Part shown: in pieces, positions 47,685-56,872 of the stretch | Layout: each line of letters begins with the position of its first letter | Numbering within the stretch: the first letter of the stretch is position 1 | Origin: an uncultured Mycoplasmatota bacterium | GTDB lineage: Bacteria; Bacillota_I; Bacilli_A; RF39; UBA660 | NCBI GenBank assembly: GCA_947652325.1 | Contig: CANTCQ010000008.1 | Coordinates: 1-64,000 of the forward strand | DNA length: 64,000 nt | Direction of reading: 5' to 3' | Position numbers and translations under genes: made by a program | The notes under the pieces: generated by a model | Database searches by the model: none | Told to the model about the DNA's origin: nothing | What the model saw: only the letters and a program-made list of their open reading frames with translations

Positions 47685-48689
47685 TTATTTTGTAAGTTCT
47701 TTGACAGCTTCTTCTAAAGTAGATACTGATATAATTTCTATTTGTAAATGATTCTCATTTTTAACTTGCAATGCTTCTTCGTAATTTTCAGAAGGACACA
47801 AAAAAATATCTGCTCCTACTTTTTCAGCTCCCAATAGTTTATATTTAACTCCTCCTATTTCTCCAACATTACCTAAAATATCAATTGTTCCTGTTCCCAC
47901 AATATGTCTTTTTTTCGTTATATCTTCTGGAACTAAAGCATTATATATAGCTAGAGAAGTCATAAGTCCTCCACTAGACCCCGATTCACTTGCTTTCGTT
48001 TTTATATCAATCTTTGGATTTTCTTCATATTCATATTTATTAATAATAGAAATTCCAACCTTTTGTATTCCATCTACATCATAAATTTTAGCACTACATT
48101 TTTTTTCTTGCTTTCCACGTACAACTAAAAAAGAAACCTCTTTATCTTTTGGTAAAGAATGAATATAATTTTGCAATTCTTCTAATTTGCTAAATTCTAA
48201 ATTATCAACTTTTTTTATAATATCTCCCACTTTTAAGTTTGTTATAGCTTCCTTAGTAATATAAGTCACAACATGATTGATTTTTTGAATTTTTATTTCT
48301 TTATTAGCCATTTTATAAGCACTTATTGTAGCATTATCTAATCCTTCTTCTAAATACAATCTATCTCTTTCAATCGAATCATCTACGGATTCATTTTCCA
48401 AAGTGATTTTTTCTTTAGAAACCAAATCCCAATTAGGAACAATGAAAGAAAGCAAGACAAAAGGAATGTTTCCTTTCATCATCGAAACATATGCCATTGA
48501 AAGTTTTCCCTCTGATACATGCATGTCTTCTACCACTATTCTTTCATTTAAATCAATTGTTCCTCCTGGTTTATAGATTACAAAAGGGAGTTCATAAAAG
48601 AAAAAGAAAAAAAGTGCAATAATTGTTAAAAGAAATTTATAATTTTCTTTTATGTATTTATGTATTTTTTCATATACTTTATTAAACAT
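47685..48689 (-). CDS. SepM/YlbL-like PDZ and Lon-type (S16) serine protease
   Basis: N-terminal TM, PDZ 'LKVGDIIKKVDNLEFSKLEELQNYIHSL', ESGSSGGLMTSLAIYNAL catalytic Ser, GGVKYKLLGAEKVGADIFLCP catalytic Lys. Confidence 0.93.
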   Translation of the reverse strand: MFNKVYEKIHKYIKENYKFLLTIIALFFFFFYELPFVIYKPGGTIDLNERIVVEDMHVSEGKLSMAYVSMMKGNIPFVLLSFIVPNWDLVSKEKITLENESVDDSIERDRLYLEEGLDNATISAYKMANKEIKIQKINHVVTYITKEAITNLKVGDIIKKVDNLEFSKLEELQNYIHSLPKDKEVSFLVVRGKQEKKCSAKIYDVDGIQKVGISIINKYEYEENPKIDIKTKASESGSSGGLMTSLAIYNALVPEDITKKRHIVGTGTIDILGNVGEIGGVKYKLLGAEKVGADIFLCPSENYEEALQVKNENHLQIEIISVSTLEEAVKELTK

Positions 48690-48731
48690 GTATTTCTCAC
48701 CAAAATAATTATAGCAAAAGAGTGTGAAAAT

Positions 48732-49640
48732 ATGAAAAAAATTATAAAAAATTACGTATTTATTGTTTTAACTTTACTATTTACTATACTTTTATTTAAA
48801 AATAATGATTTATTTAAAAATTGTATTCTAAATGGATGTATTCTTTTTTTTAAAACAGTTTTTCCATCTTTATTTCCTATGTTTATCATAAATGATATAT
48901 TGATAAATTACAATTTTATAACTATTTTAGATTATATAAATACTATATTTTTTCAAAAAATATTTAAAATGCCTTCTACTGCTTTTTATGTTTTTATTCT
49001 CTCTATTTTTTCTGGAACCCCTACAAATGCTTATATAACTAGCAATCTTGTAAAAGAAAAATATTTAGAACCGAAAGATGCAGGAATTATTTTATCTTAT
49101 TCCTCTTTTTTAAATCCATTATTTCTTTATAATATGCTTCATACTATTTTTTTTGACACTCAAATAGTTATAAAACTCATCATAATCAATTACGGATTAA
49201 ATTTTTTCTTTGCCTTTATATTTCGTAAGTATCCTTACAAAAAAGTACCAATTCAAAAAGTGAAAGAAGCTTCTTTTTCTTCAATTTTATCTAAAAGTAT
49301 TGAACGAGCATTTAAAACATTAACAAGTATTTTAGGCACTATTATTTTTTATTTACTTCTTTGTGAAATGCTAAATATCTTTATAAAAAATCCTTTGATA
49401 AACTGCGCTATTAATGGACTATTAGAAACAACAGGTGGTCTTTCAAAGCTTTCTACGCTATCAATAAATTATTCATTAAAAATCGTTCTAGTTTCTCTTT
49501 TTATTTCTTTTAATGGTTTTAGCATTCATACGCAAATAAAAAACATCATTTCTGATGTTCATATTCCTTATAATTTCTTTTTTGTTATAAGAATATTACA
49601 TGCTTTTTTATCAACAACTATTTGCTTGATAATTACCTAA
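48732..49640 (+). CDS. YlbJ-like sporulation integral membrane protein
   Basis: Multi-TM with 'FFKTVFPSLFPMFIINDILI' and 'SGTPTNAYITSNLVKEKYLEPKDAGIILSYSSFLNPLFL'; divergent to ylbL-like gene. Confidence 0.75.
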   Translation: MKKIIKNYVFIVLTLLFTILLFKNNDLFKNCILNGCILFFKTVFPSLFPMFIINDILINYNFITILDYINTIFFQKIFKMPSTAFYVFILSIFSGTPTNAYITSNLVKEKYLEPKDAGIILSYSSFLNPLFLYNMLHTIFFDTQIVIKLIIINYGLNFFFAFIFRKYPYKKVPIQKVKEASFSSILSKSIERAFKTLTSILGTIIFYLLLCEMLNIFIKNPLINCAINGLLETTGGLSKLSTLSINYSLKIVLVSLFISFNGFSIHTQIKNIISDVHIPYNFFFVIRILHAFLSTTICLIIT

Positions 49641-50210
49641 GTTACTTCTGTTAGGAAAATTGGTTATTGTTATATCTTTTTTTTCTCCGATATAAAATAA
49701 TTCTAAATCATCTATATAATTTTTACTATTTTTTTGCACTACCATAGGAATAACCAATTTCATATAAAAAAATTCACCTGTTAAACCTAAATAAAGACTT
49801 GTTTGATAAGAGATGCAATGAATATTATATTTGGAATTTTGATTTTCTTGTTCTACCCACCATTTTTCTATTCCTTGATTATTTTGATAAGAAACATATT
49901 GTCTGTTATTTTCCATACCAATTACCAATTGTGCTATTGTTCCATCTCCGTATCCAAAATCTATTTTAAATACTTCACTGTTCGAAGTTCTATCAGTAAT
50001 TCTAACTAATTTCTTGGCTAAAAAATCTTGTTGAATCGTTTTTACAATCATTGCTCTTATTTGTTGATTTTTCCGATTAAAATCAATAGAATTATCATTA
50101 TAACGAACATCAACTATTAATCGAAACAAAAATAAAACAACAACAGAAATCAAAGCAATGCTCATAATTAATTCAATTAAAGTAATTCCTTTACTATTTT
50201 TTATAATCAT
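49611..50210 (-). CDS. Prepilin-type protein
   Basis: NSKGITLIELIMSIALISVVVLFLFRLI N-terminal methylation motif. Confidence 0.85.
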   Translation of the reverse strand: MIIKNSKGITLIELIMSIALISVVVLFLFRLIVDVRYNDNSIDFNRKNQQIRAMIVKTIQQDFLAKKLVRITDRTSNSEVFKIDFGYGDGTIAQLVIGMENNRQYVSYQNNQGIEKWWVEQENQNSKYNIHCISYQTSLYLGLTGEFFYMKLVIPMVVQKNSKNYIDDLELFYIGEKKDITITNFPNRSNLGNYQANSC

Positions 50211-50773
50211 TATATTTCCCCCAAACTAAGAGTGGTATAATAAAATTGACATTTATCAGAGGAACATCTAGAACCATCTTTATTTTCAGCAAATTCTAAA
50301 ACTATTCGATAACCAAATTTTCCTTTTCCACCTATTGTTTTCAGATAATTTGCTGCTGTATCATTTACTTGTAGCAAGGCTTCACATTTTCCATGAGTAT
50401 TTGTACAATTTTGTAAAAAACTTAAATCATTTAAGGTTAAATATATATTATTTATATTTAAACGACTTGTTACTTCTTCACATAATCCAATATTATCTTC
50501 TTCATTTACAAACACCATTTTACTATGACACCCAAAACTAGTCAAAACACGATTTCCTGTTAATTCTGTAGCCACCACATCTAATCTAAAATTTCTAAAA
50601 AATTTTTCTAAATAATATGTTCTATAAAGATATACAGAATCATTATAACTCATTCTATTTTTTTCTTTTCGTAAAGTCGCACTATAAGTAGAATAAATCA
50701 TTAAAAGAGAAACTGTAAGTACTGCTACTACAACAATGGTTTCTATAAAAACAAAACCCTTTTTATTCTTCAT
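50210..50773 (-). CDS. Prepilin-type protein
   Basis: KNKKGFVFIETIVVVAVLTVSLLMIYSTY N-terminal prepilin motif. Confidence 0.85.
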   Translation of the reverse strand: MKNKKGFVFIETIVVVAVLTVSLLMIYSTYSATLRKEKNRMSYNDSVYLYRTYYLEKFFRNFRLDVVATELTGNRVLTSFGCHSKMVFVNEEDNIGLCEEVTSRLNINNIYLTLNDLSFLQNCTNTHGKCEALLQVNDTAANYLKTIGGKGKFGYRIVLEFAENKDGSRCSSDKCQFYYTTLSLGEI

Positions 50774-50842
50774 ATTAGTTCCTCCCTATGATTACTATTA
50801 TAGTAAAGTAGAGTTCTTTTGTAAAGTCGGCAGAAAAATAAT

Positions 50843-50870
50843 TTGACAAAATAAAAAAAATTTTTATAAT
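50843..50870 (+). promoter_or_regulatory. Promoter of radical SAM gene (TTGACA-N16-TATAAT)
   Basis: Read directly; RBS AGAAGGAA precedes ATG at 50892. Confidence 0.75.
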
Positions 50871-50891
50871 AAACAAAAAGAAGGAATTATT

Positions 50892-51797
50892 ATGCAAATG
50901 CCACTTTCTATAAATTATTTAGAACTGGAAATTACACGTTTATGTAATGCTTTGTGTGATCACTGCTTTCGTGGAGAAATTGAAGATAAAAGTATGACCG
51001 TTAAAATAATAAAACAATTTTTAAATAATAAAAATTATAAAATTACGGAAATTGGAGAATGTCTAATTACAGGTGGAGAGCCTTTTTTAAATAAAAAGGT
51101 TTTGATTTTCTTTTTAGAGTATTTATTACAAAAAAAACTACAAATTCACTTACTAGATATAGTAACCAATGCTCTTATTTTTGATAAAGATATTATGGAA
51201 CTCTTGCAAGAATTACACAATAAAAATACTGTAGTTTCTGTAGAAACTAAACTAGACCAATTTCACCCTCAAATTCCACGAGAAAATATAAATAATTTTT
51301 TTCAATATCCCTTTTACAATGGCTATTATCATGAATTAACCCAACACCAAATTTTAGCTTTGGGAAAAGCTTATAAAAACAAATTAGGAACAGAACAATC
51401 ACATAAAGAAACCTTAAAATGTTTTCATGAAGAAGCAGATTCTTTTTTAAGCATAAATTCATTAAAAGATACCATTGAAATCGAATCTCTTTATATTACC
51501 TCTTCTGGCCATTTTGGTTCTTATACTCCAGAAGCTACATGGCCGATGATTGATAAAATATTTCAATTAAGTTTAAAAAACAATTCACTATTTGAAAATT
51601 GTACTTTCCGCAATTTAGGAGCGGATTTGTACCAAGTGGAAAAAACAAATATTCCTTTTCCAATTGAAAGCTTTATTGAAGATTATAAAAAGGCACAACA
51701 AAACGGAAATAGTAAAATATTTCTTCATAGTATAACAGAACAAAATATGAGAAATTATTTACTACATCCCCAAAAAAGAGTTCGAAAAAGAAACTAA
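50892..51797 (+). CDS. Radical SAM protein
   Basis: LEITRLCNALCDHCFRGE (CxxxCxxC) and GECLITGGEPFLN (GGEP). Confidence 0.88.
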   Translation: MQMPLSINYLELEITRLCNALCDHCFRGEIEDKSMTVKIIKQFLNNKNYKITEIGECLITGGEPFLNKKVLIFFLEYLLQKKLQIHLLDIVTNALIFDKDIMELLQELHNKNTVVSVETKLDQFHPQIPRENINNFFQYPFYNGYYHELTQHQILALGKAYKNKLGTEQSHKETLKCFHEEADSFLSINSLKDTIEIESLYITSSGHFGSYTPEATWPMIDKIFQLSLKNNSLFENCTFRNLGADLYQVEKTNIPFPIESFIEDYKKAQQNGNSKIFLHSITEQNMRNYLLHPQKRVRKRN

Positions 51798-51832
51798 AAT
51801 ACAAAAAAACATATAATACCATAGGTGATTAT

Positions 51833-52036
51833 ATGTACAATAAAGGTCCATGTTGTCCTCCACCAAATAAGGGAGGAGGATTTTTTACAATCCTGGCTAT
51901 CTTTGCATTATGTATTTTAATTTTTTATCAACTCATTATTACTCTCATTTTACCACTTCGTTTTAATATATTTATTTTGTTATTAGAAGTGTTTATTCTA
52001 ATCTTTCTCTTGTACCGTGTAGTATGGCCGCACTAA
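51833..52036 (+). CDS. Small membrane protein with Cys/Pro/Gly N-terminus (67 aa)
   Basis: MYNKGPCCPPPNKGGGFFTILAIF... with RBS AGGTGAT; 35 bp downstream of radical SAM gene. Confidence 0.65.
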   Translation: MYNKGPCCPPPNKGGGFFTILAIFALCILIFYQLIITLILPLRFNIFILLLEVFILIFLLYRVVWPH

Positions 52037-52897
52037 TGCTTCTGTAATATAAAGATAATCCATCGCTTCACGAACCATTTGACAAGAAGAAAATTCATTT
52101 AAAGAAAAATCTATTTTTTTAGGCAATGAAATCAAAATAAAAAATAGCTTTTTCTCATCTTCTGTTAATTTTACTTTTTCTAAATACTTTGTAAAAACAA
52201 TCTCAAAATTAATTTGAAAATATTCTTGTTGATAAAAAGAAACCAAATCAAGTATTGGACTGTCTTTCCGATAATTTTCCCAACTGATTAAATATTCTTT
52301 GTCACTTTTTTTAAAATGTTCTAAAGACAAATGGTTATGAATAAAAGAGACTCTTTTTTTTGTCTGTTCTTTTACCATTGAAAACCATACATCAAGTTCT
52401 GATTCTACAAATGCCAAAGCAGAAAAAATCTTAGAAATATTTCGAATAAAAGAATAATAAGAAGGAGACATATACATCTCTTTTTTTATCATTTCGTACA
52501 TTTCATTGTAATAATTTCGCAAATACACAACATTGCTTTTAATCGTATCATATACTTCTTTAAAATCATCTTCTGTTACATTTTTATAATAGGTCGTTTT
52601 ATTGTGTAAGTCGGCAACTACAGAAATTAAATCTAGCGCTTTTTGCTCTAAGGGCATCGAAACGCTTTGTACATATTCATAAACATTAACATCACTTCTT
52701 GATTCATCCACTAGCTTAGGGAAATGAAAAAAACTGCGGCTTTCTAAATATGAAAACAGTTCTCGCATATTTTTGTTTTCTGTTTTTTCTTTTACCACAA
52801 AGTCTCCAGAAGTGGTGTTTAAAATAAGCACTTTTCCTTGAATCGTATAGCGATAAGGTTTATAAATACTTTTTAATACTTCAATTGATTTATTCAT
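51998..52897 (-). CDS. YsxE/CotS-like spore-coat-associated kinase-fold protein
   Basis: Aminoglycoside-phosphotransferase-like layout; 'FIHNHLSLEHFKKSDKEYLISWENYRKDSPILDLVSFYQQ'; directly downstream of SpoVID-like gene. Confidence 0.65.
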   Translation of the reverse strand: MNKSIEVLKSIYKPYRYTIQGKVLILNTTSGDFVVKEKTENKNMRELFSYLESRSFFHFPKLVDESRSDVNVYEYVQSVSMPLEQKALDLISVVADLHNKTTYYKNVTEDDFKEVYDTIKSNVVYLRNYYNEMYEMIKKEMYMSPSYYSFIRNISKIFSALAFVESELDVWFSMVKEQTKKRVSFIHNHLSLEHFKKSDKEYLISWENYRKDSPILDLVSFYQQEYFQINFEIVFTKYLEKVKLTEDEKKLFFILISLPKKIDFSLNEFSSCQMVREAMDYLYITEALVRPYYTVQEKD

Positions 52898-53588
52898 CTA
52901 AACAAGGAATAATAATTTTATCTCCGACATTAAAACTTTCCATATTATTATAATTTTTCAAAATTGTCCCTTCTGTTTGGTACATAGCACAAATACTTTC
53001 CACTGTATCTTCTTCTTTGACAATATGAATATGATAAGTTGCAAATTCATTTTCTGTCTCAGTGGCAGAATTTAAAATTAAAGTTTTACTTTCTTCATCC
53101 AGTCTTTTTTCCTCATCTTCTTTTTCTTCTTCATCCATGTCTTTTTTTTCTTCGGGTTCTTCAGAAAACAAATGATTAATTTCTTCCAATACGGCTTCCC
53201 GAACCTCTTCTTTTTCAGAAATATTTTCTAAATCATCTTCTGATTCTATTACTTCTCCTTCTATTTCTTTTTCTTCTGCACTTACCACAAATTCAATCGA
53301 TACTTTTAATGTATTTTCTGAAATAACATCATATGTAAAATCTGTAATTTCAAAATCAATAGAATCTTTATCTATATTTTCTGTTACTTCAAGACTAAAA
53401 GGTAATTTATAACTAAATGGTTCTTTATTTACGCTAACGGCGTGGCTACGAAATTCGCCCGAAACAATAAAGTTTCCTTCTATTTCTGTTTTACTACAAG
53501 ACATTTCATGTTCTAAAGAAATACTACAAATTTCTGCAATAGAACTTGCAAATTCAATTTCTTTTGTATAAGGTACAATACTTTTCAT
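52890..53588 (-). CDS. SpoVID-like protein with C-terminal LysM
   Basis: N-terminal SpoVID-like beta-rich region, acidic linker, C-terminal LysM 'YHIHIVKEEDTVESICAMYQTEGTILKNYNNMESFNVGDKIIIPCLDE'. Confidence 0.75.
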   Translation of the reverse strand: MKSIVPYTKEIEFASSIAEICSISLEHEMSCSKTEIEGNFIVSGEFRSHAVSVNKEPFSYKLPFSLEVTENIDKDSIDFEITDFTYDVISENTLKVSIEFVVSAEEKEIEGEVIESEDDLENISEKEEVREAVLEEINHLFSEEPEEKKDMDEEEKEDEEKRLDEESKTLILNSATETENEFATYHIHIVKEEDTVESICAMYQTEGTILKNYNNMESFNVGDKIIIPCLDE

Positions 53589-53646
53589 TTCTTCAATCCT
53601 TTCTTATCAAAGGATATGAACAAAAAAAAATTTTAGAACAAAAGTA

Positions 53647-54396
53647 TTATTTCTTTTCCTTTTCTTCTTTAATTATTTCTAAAATTTTATTTCTTTTTAG
53701 CGTTTGTTTTTTAGAAGAATAAGTATCTAAAACGGGGTATTCATATAAAGAAATATTATGACGTAAGAGATAAATATTAAAAATACGCTCTGCTAAAAAC
53801 CCAAATACTCTTTGATTATAAGAAGAGTAAGTTAAATAAGGAATCTGTTTTTCTAATTCAAATAATAAAGGAAATAAAAACGAGCAATAAGAATCTAGTA
53901 ATTGTTTTGAAGTAATAAACATATTTCCCACATATAACTTATTTCCATATAATACTTTCTCCACATAGGACTTATAACTAGCATCATGAAAAATAATTTC
54001 ATTACAAGCAAGTAACAAATCATTTTTATAATGAACACTTCCATACTGTTCTAAAACAGAACAAGGAAAATAAATAGGTTCTGGTACAATTATCCTAAAG
54101 TTTTGCAAAATATCTTTTATCTCTTCTTTTCTTATAAAATGATTATCATAAAAATAACGATGATAGTGCATAAGTCCCGTAAATCTACTACTATCATGTT
54201 TCCATATCCAATAAAGTGCGGTAAGTTCACAATAAAAAGAATTTTTAGAAGAAATTGTATCCCCTATATTATCTTTTAAATAAGGTGCTTTATGAAAATT
54301 TGCACCCGCAACTATTGGTTTATATATAGTATTTCTTATACAGGCAGGAGAGACAAAAAATTTATGGGTTGCAACATAAATAATTATTTCTTTCAT
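53647..54396 (-). CDS. DUF4422 putative glycosyltransferase
   Basis: IYVATHKFFVSP, IVAGANFHK, DNIGDTISSKNSFYCELTALYWIWKHDSSRFTGLMHYHRYF. Confidence 0.9.
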   Translation of the reverse strand: MKEIIIYVATHKFFVSPACIRNTIYKPIVAGANFHKAPYLKDNIGDTISSKNSFYCELTALYWIWKHDSSRFTGLMHYHRYFYDNHFIRKEEIKDILQNFRIIVPEPIYFPCSVLEQYGSVHYKNDLLLACNEIIFHDASYKSYVEKVLYGNKLYVGNMFITSKQLLDSYCSFLFPLLFELEKQIPYLTYSSYNQRVFGFLAERIFNIYLLRHNISLYEYPVLDTYSSKKQTLKRNKILEIIKEEKEKK

Positions 54397-54400
54397 ATCC

Positions 54401-56716
54401 CTATTTTCCTATTACAAATAAAGCATTGTAAACCTCTTTATAATGGTATACTTCAACAATATCTAATTTTTTTAAAATTTCTTTGGGTATTTCTTCTAAA
54501 TCATTATGATTTTCTTGTGGAATAAATACTTTCAAAATACCTGCATGATAAGCGCCAATTAACTTTTCTTTTAATCCGCCAATTTTTCGTACCATTCCAT
54601 TTAAAGAAATTTCTCCTGTCATGGCAATTTTAGAAGAAATCGGAAAATCTTTTCCCAGACTAATTAAGGAAGTTGTAAGTGCAAGCCCAGCACTTGGTCC
54701 ATCTTTTTTAGTAGCAGCATCTAAAATATGAATATGATAATTATAAGATTTAAAATCAAAGTTTTCTAAACCCAAATCCAATTTATGTGTCAGAATATAA
54801 CTAATAGCTACCTTAATACTTTCATCCATCACTTTTTCAACCAAACCAGTTACTCTAACATTCCCATTTCCTTCAAACAGAGCCGTTTCAATAGGAAGCA
54901 CTTTTCCACCAAAAGTATTTACACCAAGAGCATTTATAACTCCTGGAAAATTAGGAGACAAAAGATGTGTTTTTTCATACTTTTCTAAACCTAAAAGATT
55001 TGTTAATATCTCTTTTGTTATTCGAATATCTTCTATATTTTCTAAAATAAGCAATTTACGAACAATGCTTGTTAATATCCGTTTTAAATCTCGTACCCCT
55101 GCTTCTTTTGTATAACAAAGAATAATTTCCTTTAAAATAGACTCTGAAAATTTAATGTTTTTTGCATGTAACTTGTGTTCTTTATAAATAAGAGGTAACA
55201 GATATTTTTTCGCTATTTCTATCTTTTCAAACAAAGTATAACTAGATAACTCTATTATTTCCAAACGGTCGTACAACTCCAAAGGAATATCCGAAGCAGT
55301 ATTTGCGGTTAAAAGAAAAAATACATTTGATAAATCAAATTCTTCTTCTATATAATTATCAATAAAAGTTTTATTTTGTGATTTATCTAAAATATCCAAA
55401 AGAACACTTGCTGGGTCTCCATGATAATCTTTTACCATTTTATCTACTTCATCAATTAAAATCAAAGGATTATTTGTTCCACATTTTTTTAGTCCTTCTA
55501 TTATTTTACCTGGATTTGCACCTAAATATGTTCTTCTATGACCATTTAAAATAGAACTATCATTTATTCCGCCTACACTTATTTTATAAAATTCTTTATG
55601 CAAACTTTTTGCTACAGATTTTGCAAAAGTAGTTTTTCCAACTCCAGAAGGTCCAATTAAGCATAAAACAGGGCTATCAATACTAGGATTTCTTTTTTTA
55701 GCCGCAACATATTCTAAAATTTTTGCTTTTACTTTTACCATTCCATAATGTGACTTTTGCAAACTTTTTTCAATCGCTTTTAAATCTTCTTCCTCTTTTG
55801 ATTCAATATGCCACGGTAAAGCAAGCATCCACTCTAAATAATTTCTTACATTGGTAATTTCTGGACTTGCATCACTCATAAAGGAAAATTTTTTTATTTC
55901 CGCTTGTATCTTTTCTTTTACTTTTTTGTTTTTTAAATGTAAATTTTCTAGTTTTTCAAAATAAAGTTCTGCTTCTTTTTCATGATGATTGCTTTCTCCA
56001 AGTTCTTCTTGAATACTTTTTAATTTTTCTTTTAAAATAAATTCTTTTTGGCTTTCTGCTAATCCATTTTGAAATTTTTCTTCTAATTTTTGTTCCAACT
56101 TAGTAACTTCAAGTAAAATGTTTAGCTCTTTTATCAAATTTTCAGCTCTAAAGACAGGATTAATTTCTTCTACGTAGGAAAGTTTTTGTAAAAAAGAAAG
56201 AGACAAAAAAGAAGTAATACTATCTGTTAGTTTATTTAAATCTTCTATTTCTTTAATTACATTTAAAATACTATTGGAAACTCCTTGTCCATATTTAACG
56301 TAAGTAGAGACTAAAGAACGAAGCTTCTTTTTATAAGCTAAAGCTTCTATTTCATCATATGGCGGAACTTTTAATTTTTCGTAATGACATTTTAAAATAT
56401 CAGGCATTTTTTTATCATTGGATAATTCTTTAATTTGTACGCGAAATAATCCTCTTAAAGTAATACGATAATTGCCATTCGGAAGTTCTAATTTACTTTT
56501 TATCTTAGCAATCACTGTAACAGTTGGCAAATCCCCAACTTCTGGAATCTCTTCTTTTTGGTCTTTAGGAGACAAAACAACCACTTCATTTTTATATTTT
56601 TCACTTGCTAATTTTACAACACTTTTGCTAAGCTCATTATTAAGCTCAAGTTTGACTTCTTGATTAGGAAGAATTAATAAATTTTTAAGTAATAGCACTG
56701 GCAAGATATTTTTCAT
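54401..56716 (-). CDS. lon: ATP-dependent protease LonA
   Basis: GPSGVGKTTFAKSVAKSLHKEFYKISVGG, IDEVDKM, KKDGPSAGLALTTSLISL, GGLKEKLIGAYHAG. Confidence 0.97.
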   Translation of the reverse strand: MKNILPVLLLKNLLILPNQEVKLELNNELSKSVVKLASEKYKNEVVVLSPKDQKEEIPEVGDLPTVTVIAKIKSKLELPNGNYRITLRGLFRVQIKELSNDKKMPDILKCHYEKLKVPPYDEIEALAYKKKLRSLVSTYVKYGQGVSNSILNVIKEIEDLNKLTDSITSFLSLSFLQKLSYVEEINPVFRAENLIKELNILLEVTKLEQKLEEKFQNGLAESQKEFILKEKLKSIQEELGESNHHEKEAELYFEKLENLHLKNKKVKEKIQAEIKKFSFMSDASPEITNVRNYLEWMLALPWHIESKEEEDLKAIEKSLQKSHYGMVKVKAKILEYVAAKKRNPSIDSPVLCLIGPSGVGKTTFAKSVAKSLHKEFYKISVGGINDSSILNGHRRTYLGANPGKIIEGLKKCGTNNPLILIDEVDKMVKDYHGDPASVLLDILDKSQNKTFIDNYIEEEFDLSNVFFLLTANTASDIPLELYDRLEIIELSSYTLFEKIEIAKKYLLPLIYKEHKLHAKNIKFSESILKEIILCYTKEAGVRDLKRILTSIVRKLLILENIEDIRITKEILTNLLGLEKYEKTHLLSPNFPGVINALGVNTFGGKVLPIETALFEGNGNVRVTGLVEKVMDESIKVAISYILTHKLDLGLENFDFKSYNYHIHILDAATKKDGPSAGLALTTSLISLGKDFPISSKIAMTGEISLNGMVRKIGGLKEKLIGAYHAGILKVFIPQENHNDLEEIPKEILKKLDIVEVYHYKEVYNALFVIGK

Positions 56717-56857
56717 TGCATCAACTCTCCCTTGAAGATATGTTGTTTATTATAACGACTCTACTAAGGAAAGTAAATGCTATTTACATCTTTTTACAAC
56801 CAATTTTTACTATATTTTTTGCTCCTCTTTTAAATGTAAATAATACCAAATAAAAAA

Positions 56858-56872
56858 AGCATTTTTTATGCT
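56858..56872 (-). terminator. Intrinsic terminator overlapping tig stop codon
   Basis: Minus strand AGCAT-AAAAA-ATGCT-TTTTTT; stop TAA lies in the hairpin. Confidence 0.55.
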
